Shown: positions 16,239 to 24,142 of the stretch, piece after piece
Layout of the letters: every line of letters starts with the position of its first letter
Numbering within the stretch: the first letter of the stretch is position 1
Assembly: GCF_036504375.1 (NCBI RefSeq)
Contig: NZ_DASXVH010000105.1
Location: forward strand, 1-25,118
Length of the DNA: 25,118 nucleotides
Direction of reading: 5' to 3'
Origin: Novimethylophilus sp036504375
Lineage (GTDB): Bacteria > Pseudomonadota > Gammaproteobacteria > Burkholderiales > Methylophilaceae
Notes under the pieces: generated by a model
The model's input: the letters and a program-made list of their open reading frames with translations, nothing else
What the model was told of the DNA's origin: nothing
Database searches by the model: none
Translations under genes and position numbers: made by a program

Positions 16239-16598
16239 TTACTTGGGAACCTCCTGGGACTTCGACGGGGCCGCGGGAGGCTCGGCCGGGGCCTCTTTTT
16301 TGGCATTGCCTGCGGCCGGCAGTAGCTGCGTCTTGCTATGCACGTCCATCACGCTGGATTGTTTGCCGCGATGACTGGAAATATAGGCCAGCGTCAGGCT
16401 GGTGGTGAAAAACACGGCGACCAGCACGGCAGTCGCACGGCTTAAAAAATTGGTCGAACCGGAAACGCCGAACAGGCTCCCCGATGCTCCGCTGCCGAAA
16501 GCGGCGCCCATGTCGGCGCCTTTGCCATGCTGCAGCAATACCAAGCCGATAACGCCGAGCGCGGCCAGCGCATGTACAATCCAAACAATAGTTTCCAT
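16239..16598 (-). CDS. secG: Protein-export membrane protein SecG
   Basis: A small subunit of the SecYEG translocon (119 residues) that aids preprotein movement through the inner membrane. Two hydrophobic helices, about residues 3-21 and 54-73, flank the conserved loop LLQHGKGADMGAAFGSGASGS. A Pro/Ala/Lys-rich tail follows, common in betaproteobacterial SecG. It is 19 bp after tpiA and just before tRNA-Leu, the usual neighbourhood in this class. Confidence 0.95.
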   Translation of the reverse strand: METIVWIVHALAALGVIGLVLLQHGKGADMGAAFGSGASGSLFGVSGSTNFLSRATAVLVAVFFTTSLTLAYISSHRGKQSSVMDVHSKTQLLPAAGNAKKEAPAEPPAAPSKSQEVPK

Positions 16599-16617
16599 CA
16601 GACCTTATCTCAAACCT

Positions 16618-17370
16618 TCAATTTGCCGCACGACAGATCGCAATGAACTGGTCGGCAACCAGCGAAGCATTACCTACCAACGCACCGTCAATATCGGGCA
16701 TAGACAGTAATTGTGCCGCATTTGCGACTCTTACGCTACCCCCATGCAGGATGCGGATACTGGCCGCAACGCCGGAATCAAGGCTGGCTATGCGCTTGCG
16801 GATGAAGGCATGCACCGATTGCGCCTTGTGCGGCGAAGCGCCGCGACCGGTGCCGATCGCCCATACCGGCTCGTAGGCCAGCACCCCCTTGGCCAATCCC
16901 TCCGCACCTACTCGGGTCAGCACCGCGTCCAGCTGGCGCGCCACCACTTCTTCGGCCTCCCCGGCTTCGTGCTCTTCGCGCGATTCGCCTATGCAGAAAA
17001 CCGGCTTCATGCCAACCTTGACCGCGGCCTCGAACTTGGCGGCGACCACCGGGTCACTTTCATTGCACAGTTCGCGCCGCTCGGAATGGCCGATGATGAC
17101 GTAGCTGCAGCCGAAATCCACCAGCATGTGCGGCGCCACCGATCCGGTAAACGCTCCGCCTTCGAACTGGTTCATGTTCTGGCCGCCCCAGGCGATGTTG
17201 GTGCCCTGCAGTATGGCCTGCGCCTGCCACAGGTAGGGATGGGGGACGCAAATGGCATAGTCGGCATTGCGATAATCGCGCAAGCCTTCCACCGCGGCGT
17301 CCAGCAGGGCCTTGTTCCATGCCAGGTTGCCGTACATTTTCCAGTTGCCCACTACCAGCTTGCGCCTCAT
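16618..17370 (-). CDS. tpiA: Triosephosphate isomerase
   Basis: A glycolytic and gluconeogenic enzyme of 250 residues that interconverts dihydroxyacetone phosphate and glyceraldehyde 3-phosphate; it is also needed in the Calvin cycle of autotrophs. Catalytic landmarks are all present: Asn/Lys in VVGNWKMYGN (residues 7-12), the histidine in IIGHSERRELC near residue 95, the glutamate in AYEPVWAIGTGRGAS near residue 167, and the phosphate-binding HGGSVRVAN. Length is normal. It leads the tpiA-secG-tRNA-Leu transcript. Confidence 0.97.
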   Translation of the reverse strand: MRRKLVVGNWKMYGNLAWNKALLDAAVEGLRDYRNADYAICVPHPYLWQAQAILQGTNIAWGGQNMNQFEGGAFTGSVAPHMLVDFGCSYVIIGHSERRELCNESDPVVAAKFEAAVKVGMKPVFCIGESREEHEAGEAEEVVARQLDAVLTRVGAEGLAKGVLAYEPVWAIGTGRGASPHKAQSVHAFIRKRIASLDSGVAASIRILHGGSVRVANAAQLLSMPDIDGALVGNASLVADQFIAICRAAN

Positions 17371-17406
17371 GGGGAGCCTATTTCAGCATGGCCGTCCCGC
17401 AGGGTC

Positions 17407-17500
17407 ATGCCACAAAAACGCACCTGCGGCGTAGCGGAGCTTGCGAATGGAACGGCCATTCGCTGCGTCTCGCGCCTTGCATCCATCGCTTTTGTGGCAT
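17407..17500. repeat. Second long inverted-repeat element, between recJ and tpiA
   Basis: Outer arms of 14 bp (17407-17420 and 17487-17500, 13 of 14 pairs) enclose an inner perfect 8-bp stem-loop (GCGAATGG 17443-17450 / CCATTCGC 17456-17463). On the minus strand the core reads CAAGGCGCGAGACGCAG, resembling the CAAGGCGGAGGCGCGCAG core of the nuoC-nuoD element, while the arms differ. The 237-bp gap between recJ and tpiA holds no gene. Confidence 0.7.
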
Positions 17501-17607
17501 AACGCATCTTTCGTCCCCGCTGAAACAGGCCCCAGCTCCATCCCTTTCAAGGGGGCGCATTTTACCCGCGAACCGGTGCAGGGTCAAAAATGTACCGACG
17601 CAGGTTT

Positions 17608-19299
17608 CTATGCCGGATTCCAGTGCCGTAGCGTCAATTGCACGCTCTGCTGGCCGTTGTATTCATTCACCCCGAGCTGATATACCGCATGCACGACAGC
17701 AGGTAGCGGGTCGGCCTGAAAAAACAGCATCGCGTCGAGCAACTGCCCTTCCCGCCTCAGTTTCAGCTTGAGATGGCGTTCGCCCACGACACGCTGCTCC
17801 GCAACCGCAAATTCGCCGTGGAAAGCCGGCGTGGCGAAGCCCTGCCCCCATACGCCGCCGTCGATGGCCAGCGCGGCCTCCAGCGTATGATCGTGCGCCG
17901 CCAGCAGGCCATCGGTTTCTATCATCTGTTCCAGATCGGCAGGAGTAAGCAATTCGCTGGCCACTTGTTCGAACAGCTCGGCAAAACGCGGGAAATTTTC
18001 TTCCATCAGCGACAGGCCGGCCGCCATCGCATGCCCGCCGAAGCTCAGCAGCAAATCCGGCTGGCGCTTGGACACGAGATCGAGCGCATCGCGCAAATGC
18101 AGCCCGGGGATGGAGCGGCCGGAACCCTTGATCTTGCCGTCTCCTGCCGGGGCAAACGTAATGACCGGGCGGTGAAATTTTTCTTTCAGCCTGGAGGCGA
18201 GGATGCCGATCACGCCCTGGTGCCACTCGGGGTCGTACAGGCTGAGGCTGTAGCTATCCTGCGCCGAGACCTCTTCCAGCGCGGCGAGCGCGGCCTGCTG
18301 CATGTCGGATTCGATTTCGCGCCGGTTGCGGTTCATTGCGTCCAGCCGGCCGGCCAGTTCCTGCGCCTGCTCCATCTCCTGCGCCAGCAGGCACTCGATG
18401 CCGAGCGCCATGTCCTCCAGCCGCCCGGCGGCATTAAGACGCGGCCCGACCACAAAGCCGAGATCATAGGTGGACGCGCGGCGCGGGTCGCGCCCGGCAA
18501 CGCGCAGCAGTGCGATCACGCCGGGGCTGGCCTTGCCGGCACGGATGCGGCGCAAACCCTGGTCGACCAGGATGCGGTTGTTGTCGTCCAGCCGCACCAC
18601 GTCCGCCACCGTCCCCAGCGCCACCAGATCGAGCAACTCGGTGAGATTGGGCTCGTTGCCGTCGGCAAACCTGCCGCGCTGGCGCAGCTCGGCACGCAAT
18701 GCCAGCATCACGTAGAAAATAACGCCGACACCGGCCAGGTTCTTGCTGGGGAAAGTGCAGCCGTGCGCATTGGGGTTGACGATACAGACCGCATCCGGCA
18801 GCGCATCCCCCTGCAAATGATGATCGGTCACCAGCACCGCGATGCCCAAACGGTTCGCCTCGGCCACCCCTTCGACGCTGGCGATGCCGTTATCCACGGT
18901 GATGATGATGTCGGGTTTGCTCTGCGCCGCCAGCCGTACGATTTCCGGCGTCAGGCCGTAGCCATGGTCGAAACGGTTGGGCACCAGATAATCCACCGTC
19001 GCTCCGAACAGGCGCAGCCCGCGCACTCCCACCGCGCATGCCGTCGCGCCGTCGGAATCGTAATCGGCGACGATCAAGAGCTTTTTGTGCTGCGCTATCG
19101 CGTCGGCCAGCAGCGCCGCCATCTGGTCGGCATTGCGCAATTGCGCGGGCGGAATCAATCCGGCCAGCACCGTTTGCAGTTGCGCCGCACGGGTAATGCC
19201 GCGCGCCGCATAAACGCGGGCCAGCACCGGGTGCAGCCCTTCTGCGGTGAGGCTCAGCGCCACTTCCTGCGGGTAGTCGCGGGCAACGATACTAGTCAT
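17608..19299 (-). CDS. recJ: Single-stranded-DNA-specific exonuclease RecJ
   Basis: A 5'-3' exonuclease on single-stranded DNA (563 residues) that acts in recombination and mismatch repair in the cytoplasm. Metal-binding DHH-family motifs are visible: VADYDSDGATA at residues 77-87, VTDHH at 158-161, and the DHHA1 motif SFGGHAMAAGLSL near residue 410. The C-terminal OB-like region is also present. ATG 19299 overlaps the end of the upstream rpfE-like gene by eight bases, indicating coupling. It is complete and normal for the family. Confidence 0.96.
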   Translation of the reverse strand: MTSIVARDYPQEVALSLTAEGLHPVLARVYAARGITRAAQLQTVLAGLIPPAQLRNADQMAALLADAIAQHKKLLIVADYDSDGATACAVGVRGLRLFGATVDYLVPNRFDHGYGLTPEIVRLAAQSKPDIIITVDNGIASVEGVAEANRLGIAVLVTDHHLQGDALPDAVCIVNPNAHGCTFPSKNLAGVGVIFYVMLALRAELRQRGRFADGNEPNLTELLDLVALGTVADVVRLDDNNRILVDQGLRRIRAGKASPGVIALLRVAGRDPRRASTYDLGFVVGPRLNAAGRLEDMALGIECLLAQEMEQAQELAGRLDAMNRNRREIESDMQQAALAALEEVSAQDSYSLSLYDPEWHQGVIGILASRLKEKFHRPVITFAPAGDGKIKGSGRSIPGLHLRDALDLVSKRQPDLLLSFGGHAMAAGLSLMEENFPRFAELFEQVASELLTPADLEQMIETDGLLAAHDHTLEAALAIDGGVWGQGFATPAFHGEFAVAEQRVVGERHLKLKLRREGQLLDAMLFFQADPLPAVVHAVYQLGVNEYNGQQSVQLTLRHWNPA

Positions 19300-20323
19300 G
19301 CAAATAGGTCTCCAAAGGCCTGGGGCGGCGCCAGAATTTCCATAAATTATTGTGGTTAACGGTATAGCTCCTGACCCGGCCGAATCCGGCCAGATGCAGA
19401 TGAATGCTGTCGACGCGGCCCGCTTTCAGCTGCCGCAGCAATGGCGCGAACCACTGCTGCTCCAGTTGCTGCAACACCTGGAACCAGTGCGCAGCATCCT
19501 GCCGCAAATCCGCGCGGTCCAGTTGATCCAGCAGCAGCAAATGCGCATCGGTCGTGATGCCATGCAGCCAGGCCGCGCAAGATTGCGGCAGTGGTTGCGC
19601 CTCGATTCCGTGCACCGCCGTCAGGCCTTGGGCCAGCGCATCCTGCGACCAGACGGCATTGAATGGCGTCCCTTCAGGCTGCATCAATACGCCGCCGCCC
19701 CAGGGCCAGATGCTGTTCACCGCAAGCTGGCCGCGCTGCGCGCGCGCGAGGTTGACCGGATGGTCGTGCAGCAGCATCTGCGCCTCGTTGATCCGGCCAT
19801 GCCATTGCATGGCATCGGCACCTTGCGGCAGCAGGCGGTCGACGTCCCGGCCTATCGCTTCGGATAGCGGATGCGTGTTCATCCGGGAAGGAATCGCCAG
19901 GTACAGATACCAGCGAGCGGCGGCGGGAACGAGAAACTGCACGCCGTCGGCGGCGAAATGGCGGTTGAGCGTGGCGGCCAGCGCCAGAGCTTCATCCAGG
20001 GTAAGATCAAGCGGCACGCCGTCGGCCATTGTCAGGCTGTCGCGCAGCAAATGCAGATGGACGGGGTCGGCACGCAGCCAATACCGCTCGCCGGGCGCCA
20101 AGCCGTCCCCCAACGCGGCGAACGGGGCGACCGGCCAATCGTGCTGCCGCCGCACGCCGAATGCATTGCACAGCCAGGGCTCCGCGCCGCCTTCGAATAG
20201 TTGTTGTTCGCCGCCGAACGCGAGCATTCCCTCCAGCCCAGGCAGGCGTGGCGAAGCCCCGGCAGCAGCGGGAAATAACCCTTTGACCAGTAAATGGCAT
20301 TGCAACAAATGTTTCACTTTCAT
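19292..20323 (-). CDS. RpfE-like conserved protein (COG4255 type)
   Basis: A 343-residue soluble protein resembling the RpfE family, which is found next to recJ in Xanthomonas and many Betaproteobacteria. I start at ATG 20323 (MKVKHLLQCHLLVKGLFP); the open frame continues upstream but would cross the divergent sixA start. Segments such as YWLRADPVHLHLLRDSL, SIWPWGGG and WLHGITTDAHLLLLDQLD are the parts I associate with the family. The molecular function is not established; some relatives carry a phosphoglycerate-mutase-like label that this sequence alone does not support. It overlaps recJ by eight bases. Confidence 0.72.
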   Translation of the reverse strand: MKVKHLLQCHLLVKGLFPAAAGASPRLPGLEGMLAFGGEQQLFEGGAEPWLCNAFGVRRQHDWPVAPFAALGDGLAPGERYWLRADPVHLHLLRDSLTMADGVPLDLTLDEALALAATLNRHFAADGVQFLVPAAARWYLYLAIPSRMNTHPLSEAIGRDVDRLLPQGADAMQWHGRINEAQMLLHDHPVNLARAQRGQLAVNSIWPWGGGVLMQPEGTPFNAVWSQDALAQGLTAVHGIEAQPLPQSCAAWLHGITTDAHLLLLDQLDRADLRQDAAHWFQVLQQLEQQWFAPLLRQLKAGRVDSIHLHLAGFGRVRSYTVNHNNLWKFWRRPRPLETYLHD

Positions 20324-20377
20324 GACAACGCCAGTAAGGTTAAGATTTGCCTTCCCGATTGGATAACATTCACAGCC

Positions 20378-20830
20378 ATGGACCTCATCCTTTGGCGCCA
20401 TGCGGAAGCGGAAGACGGCTTCCCCGACGCGAAGCGCGCACTGACAGAAAAAGGCCACAAGCAAGCGGCACGAATGGCGCAATGGCTTCAGTCCCGGCTA
20501 CCTGAAGATGCGCGCATCCTGGTCAGCCCGGCAACCCGCGCCCAACAGACCGCCACCGCGCTGACCAAGGATTTTAGCACGCTGGAAGCACTTGCCCCTG
20601 GCGCCGATGCGCAGGCGCTCATCGATGCCGCGGGCTGGCCACGCGCCGGCGGCACCGTCGTTATCGTCGGCCACCAGCCGACATTGGGAGCCGTGCTTGC
20701 GCGGATACTGGCACAGGGCAACGATAGCTGGAACGTAAAAAAGGGGGCGGTTTGGTGGCTTGCCAACAAGAAGCGCGGCAACAGTTCCGAAGCCATGCTC
20801 AAAGTCGCGATCTCGCCGGACTTGCTGTGA
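20378..20830 (+). CDS. sixA: Phosphohistidine phosphatase SixA
   Basis: A histidine-phosphatase-fold enzyme of 150 residues. SixA removes phosphate from phosphohistidine, classically on HPt domains or the nitrogen-PTS. Key residues are the catalytic histidine in LILWRHAEAED (residue 8), the arginine in LVSPATRAQQTA and the histidine in VIVGHQPTLG. ATG 20378 is chosen because the family always begins right at the RH(A/G) strand; the longer open frame has no support. It is divergent from the rpfE-like gene (54 bp) and 4 bp upstream of the ParA-like gene. Confidence 0.88.
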   Translation: MDLILWRHAEAEDGFPDAKRALTEKGHKQAARMAQWLQSRLPEDARILVSPATRAQQTATALTKDFSTLEALAPGADAQALIDAAGWPRAGGTVVIVGHQPTLGAVLARILAQGNDSWNVKKGAVWWLANKKRGNSSEAMLKVAISPDLL

Positions 20831-20834
20831 AACG

Positions 20835-21467
20835 ATGAAAAGCGTCCTCATCGCCAACCCCAAGGGCGGCAGCGGCAAGACCACGCTAGCCACCAACCTC
20901 GCCGGCTATTTCGCCACGCGCGGCCGGCGCGTGGTGCTGGCCGATCTCGACCGCCAGCAATCCGCCACGCAATGGCTAGAGCGCCGCCCTTACAAGCTGC
21001 CGCTGATTCATGCCCACGATCCACGCCGCAAATCGCATGTATTCGAGCCGGAATGGATGATTGCCGATTCCCCTGCCGGAATGCGCGATGAAAAACTTTC
21101 CGACGCGGTCAGGCAGGCCGATTGGGTCATCGTCCCGGTGCAGCCGTCCGCGTTCGACATCGGCGCCACGCGCGCTTTTCTCGAAATACTGGCCGAGGAA
21201 AAGGCCGTGCGCAAGCAGAAAACCTTCGTCGCGATAGTCGGCATGCGGGTCGACAGCCGTACCCGCTCCGCCGCGAGCCTGGCCGAGTTCATGAAACGGG
21301 CGGAGTTTCCGGTGCTGACCTGTTTGCGCGACGCCCAGGTCTATGCCCTGGCAGCGGAACAGGGTGCCACCCTGTTCGATATCCGGCCCTCGCAAGTCGC
21401 GCGCGACCTGCAGCAATGGGCGCCGCTGCTGCACTGGCTCACGAAGGCAAACGATATTGGGCAATGA
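20835..21467 (+). CDS. ParA/MinD-family ATPase
   Basis: A small deviant-Walker ATPase of 210 residues. Walker A with the signature lysine is NPKGGSGKTT (residues 8-17), the Walker A' region is VLADLDRQQSATQW and Walker B is WMIADSPAGM. No ParB, parS-like repeat or chemotaxis gene is adjacent, so it is a chromosomal orphan ParA whose cargo is unknown. ATG 20835 starts 4 bp after sixA. Its end overlaps the presumed TTG start of the CYTH-CHAD gene, so the three genes look like one translational unit. Confidence 0.85.
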   Translation: MKSVLIANPKGGSGKTTLATNLAGYFATRGRRVVLADLDRQQSATQWLERRPYKLPLIHAHDPRRKSHVFEPEWMIADSPAGMRDEKLSDAVRQADWVIVPVQPSAFDIGATRAFLEILAEEKAVRKQKTFVAIVGMRVDSRTRSAASLAEFMKRAEFPVLTCLRDAQVYALAAEQGATLFDIRPSQVARDLQQWAPLLHWLTKANDIGQ

Positions 21468-22974
21468 GATCGAGCTCAAGCTGCGCATCGCCCGCAAGGA
21501 TGCGGCGCGCCTGCGCAAACACCCGGCCGTCGCCGCTGCTTGCGTCGACAAACCGGTCACGCGCAAGCTCACCAGCATTTATTACGACACCCCCGATTTA
21601 AAATTGCACGACGCCGGCATCAGCCTGCGCGTGCGGCGCATGGCGGGCGGCTGGTTCCAGGCGGTGAAAGCGGCGGGGAGTTCGCTGGCTGGGCTGCATC
21701 AGCGCATGGAGTGGGAAGATATTATTGCCAACGGTCAGCCGGACTTTACCCGCATCCTCGACCCGGACCTGATCAAGCTGTTTGCCGACCAGCAATTGCG
21801 CGATGCGCTCAAACCGATTTTTCGCACCGAAGTGCAGCGCACCGAATGGCAGCTCGCTTTTGACAATGACAAGATCGAGCTGGCGCTCGACCTGGGTCAG
21901 TTGGTTGCGGACAGGAAACGCGAGCCGATCAGCGAAATCGAACTGGAACTGAAAGACGGCAATGCCGGGCGCCTGTTCGACTTGGCGCTGGCACTGCAGC
22001 AGGACATCCCGCTGACGCTGGAAAACATCAGCAAGGCGCAACGCGGCTATGCCCACTACCGCCCGCAGCCTCCGGCCATTTTCAAGGCCCGGTTGCCTGC
22101 GCTGGATCGCGATGCGGACGCAACTGCCGCTTTCAAGCAGATCGCCTGGGAATGCATCAACCACCTGCAAGGCAACCAGGACATGGTGCTGCATGGCCAT
22201 GACGTGGAAGGCGTGCATCAGATGCGGGTGGCGCTGCGCCGCCTGCGCTCGGCGTTTGCGGTATTCCGCGGCCTGCTGGGGCGCGAAAGCAGCGCGGCGC
22301 TGCTGGATGAACTGGGATGGATTACCGAGGTGCTGGGCACGGCGCGCGACCTGGACGTGTTCATTACCCAGACGCTGCCGCCGGTGCTGGCGCAGTTCGA
22401 ACACCATGCCGGTCTGCTGCGGCTGCGCAGCAAAGCCCTCTCCGCACGGCGCAAGGCTTATGCCGGGGTGCGCGACGCGCTCGATTCGCAACGCTACCAT
22501 GGCCTGCTGCTGACGCTGGCAGCCTGGCTGGAAAACGAACGCTGGCGCGACGGTACCGATACCGATTCAGGCGTGATCGATATTGCCCATGCCATCCTGT
22601 CCAAGCGCCACAAACAATTGCGGCAGCACGGCAAGCGGCTGATCCATATGCATCCCGAAGAACGCCATCAAACCCGCATTGCCGCCAAAAAACTGCGCTA
22701 TGCGGCGGAATTTTTCGCCAGCCTCTACCCTCCGGGCAAAAGCCATGCCTTCATACACAAACTGGCACAGGTCCAGGACCGGCTGGGCATACTCAACGAT
22801 ATCGCGGTCACCGAAAAACTGCTGCGCCAGTTGATAGGCACGCGCCCCGACCGCACGCTGGACGAAGCCATGTATATCTTCGCCGGCTGGAATGCCTGTA
22901 ACGCCATGCATAGCCTTAACCACATGGACGAAGCGTGGCACGAATTCGCCGCACAAAAACCTTTCTGGCGCTAA
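21457..22974 (+). CDS. CYTH-CHAD domain protein (inorganic triphosphatase, YgiF-like)
   Basis: A two-domain protein of about 505 residues. The N-terminal CYTH domain (about 1-205) starts with the metal/triphosphate signature EIELKL and contains SIYYDTPDLKLHDAGISLRVRR; relatives such as E. coli YgiF hydrolyse inorganic triphosphate. The C-terminal CHAD domain (about 220-505) is helical and rich in conserved histidines and basic residues (GVHQMRVALRRLRSAF, HKQLRQHGKRLIHM, RIAAKKLRYAAEFF), suiting polyphosphate binding. No ATG or GTG fits the EIELKL start; TTG 21457, overlapping parA by 11 bp, is the best choice, with AAGG upstream. A start is therefore less certain than the identity. Confidence 0.88.
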   Translation: MGNEIELKLRIARKDAARLRKHPAVAAACVDKPVTRKLTSIYYDTPDLKLHDAGISLRVRRMAGGWFQAVKAAGSSLAGLHQRMEWEDIIANGQPDFTRILDPDLIKLFADQQLRDALKPIFRTEVQRTEWQLAFDNDKIELALDLGQLVADRKREPISEIELELKDGNAGRLFDLALALQQDIPLTLENISKAQRGYAHYRPQPPAIFKARLPALDRDADATAAFKQIAWECINHLQGNQDMVLHGHDVEGVHQMRVALRRLRSAFAVFRGLLGRESSAALLDELGWITEVLGTARDLDVFITQTLPPVLAQFEHHAGLLRLRSKALSARRKAYAGVRDALDSQRYHGLLLTLAAWLENERWRDGTDTDSGVIDIAHAILSKRHKQLRQHGKRLIHMHPEERHQTRIAAKKLRYAAEFFASLYPPGKSHAFIHKLAQVQDRLGILNDIAVTEKLLRQLIGTRPDRTLDEAMYIFAGWNACNAMHSLNHMDEAWHEFAAQKPFWR

Positions 22975-22989
22975 ACTTGCCTTGGCCCG

Positions 22990-23015
22990 GCGCCGGCTTA
23001 AGAACTTACCGGCGC
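22990..23015 (+). terminator. Possible hairpin after the CYTH-CHAD gene
   Basis: GCGCCGG (22990-22996) and CCGGCGC (23009-23015) form a 7-bp GC stem with a 12-base loop, 15 bp past the stop codon. No U-tract follows, so termination is uncertain. Confidence 0.3.
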
Positions 23016-23108
23016 AACGGCTGTCAGACCAGCACTGCCGGCTTTGCGCTCGCCCGCAAGCAGACGCAATAATTTTTAAACGGCTTCTAAGGACAACAGG
23101 GGTATTAC

Positions 23109-23978
23109 ATGAGCATGCCAAGAATCAACAAAATTCTCGCAATACTGTTTTTAGCGGTAACGGCCAATGTTTGTTCGGCCGACGAGGCAGAGCTATACCT
23201 GCAAAGCGGCGCGCCGGGATTGCCGATGGCAACCGAAGACCCAAACGTTTTCCGGGTCTGCGCACCTAAGGATAATTTGCCTTTTTCCAATGAAAACGGC
23301 GAAGGGTTCGAAAACAAGATCGCCGAACTCATCGCCAAGGATTTGGGCAAAAAACTGCACTACATGTTCTGGTACGACCGCCAGGGATTCTACCGCAACA
23401 CGCTTAGCGCGCACCGCTGCGACGTGGTGATGGGAACGGCATCGGATGCCGACATGACGCTTAATTCCAAACCCTATTACCGTTCCGGCTATGTCTTTGT
23501 CTACAAGAAAAGCAGCGGCTTGAACATCAAGGATTGGGATTCCTCCGACCTGCATAAAGCCAAAATCGGCGTGGTCGGACAGACGCCGCCTTCCCGCCCG
23601 CTGGAGGATAAAGGCCTGCTGGAAAATTCACGCCCCTATCGCCTCCAGCGCGACCTCAACCTGCCACCGAGTTTCATGATCGACGACCTGGTCAAGGGCG
23701 ATATCGATGTCGCCATCGTGTGGGGCCCGATCGGCGGTTATTTCGCCAAGAAATCCGGAGCCGACCTGGTGGTGGTGCCGGCCCCCGAATACGAGCAGAA
23801 CAACGTACACGGCAAGGAATACTGGAACATTTCGGTCGGCGTACGCAAGAAAGACAAAGATCGTATCGCGATGATCAACCAGGTGCTCGAGCGCAGGAAA
23901 GACGACATCAACAAGATTCTGGACGACTACGGCATCCCGCATGTGCCTGTCGTCGAAGACAAGAAGGCATCAAGGTAA
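23109..23978 (+). CDS. MxaJ/XoxJ-like periplasmic substrate-binding protein
   Basis: An exported solute-binding-fold protein of 289 residues. ATG 23109 has AGGGG eight bases upstream. The signal peptide MSMPRINKILAILFLAVTA..CSA is cut before DEAELY. The body carries the hallmarks of the quinoprotein-dehydrogenase-associated group (MxaJ/XoxJ): FRVCAPKDNLPFSNENGEGF, GFYRNTLSAHRCDVVMG, PYYRSGYVFVYKK and DVAIVWGPIGGYFAKKSGA. Those proteins help mature or operate PQQ-dependent alcohol dehydrogenases in the periplasm. No such dehydrogenase, cytochrome cL or PQQ gene lies in this window, so its partner is elsewhere or it has another role. It stands alone, closed by a strong terminator. Confidence 0.82.
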   Translation: MSMPRINKILAILFLAVTANVCSADEAELYLQSGAPGLPMATEDPNVFRVCAPKDNLPFSNENGEGFENKIAELIAKDLGKKLHYMFWYDRQGFYRNTLSAHRCDVVMGTASDADMTLNSKPYYRSGYVFVYKKSSGLNIKDWDSSDLHKAKIGVVGQTPPSRPLEDKGLLENSRPYRLQRDLNLPPSFMIDDLVKGDIDVAIVWGPIGGYFAKKSGADLVVVPAPEYEQNNVHGKEYWNISVGVRKKDKDRIAMINQVLERRKDDINKILDDYGIPHVPVVEDKKASR

Positions 23979-23990
23979 GCCTTGCAAGCA

Positions 23991-24025
23991 TAAAAAAACC
24001 GCCGGGATCGCTGGCGGTTTTTTTA
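23991..24025. terminator. Strong bidirectional-type terminator
   Basis: AAAAAAACCGCC (23992-24003) and GGCGGTTTTTTT (24013-24024) form a perfect stem with an A-run before and a T-run after, thirteen bases past the MxaJ-like stop. The symmetrical A/T tracts allow termination from both sides, so it may also insulate the CRISPR array read from the right. Confidence 0.92.
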
Positions 24026-24071
24026 TGTGCGGACCTTTTGGGTCTGACTATCTCGGCGATCATCACAGCAT

Positions 24072-24108
24072 GACTCCGATCCTAACCGCCATGAAAGGCG
24101 GGCGCTAC
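24072..24108. repeat. Highly degenerate CRISPR repeat beyond the array end
   Basis: Aligned without gaps to the consensus repeat, this 37-nt stretch matches at 21 positions, including the whole last eight bases (ggcgctac). The distance to the next recognisable repeat (24143) leaves a 34-base interval, exactly the spacer length of the array. It is therefore probably a decayed terminal repeat. Confidence 0.5.
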
Positions 24109-24142
24109 CCGGAGATCATGAAGGCTTGCCATTGTCGATGGC

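Noticed and set aside
17773..19359. 528-codon open frame on the plus strand
   Set aside because: Antisense to recJ, which has all its DHH motifs; no recognisable domain in the shadow.
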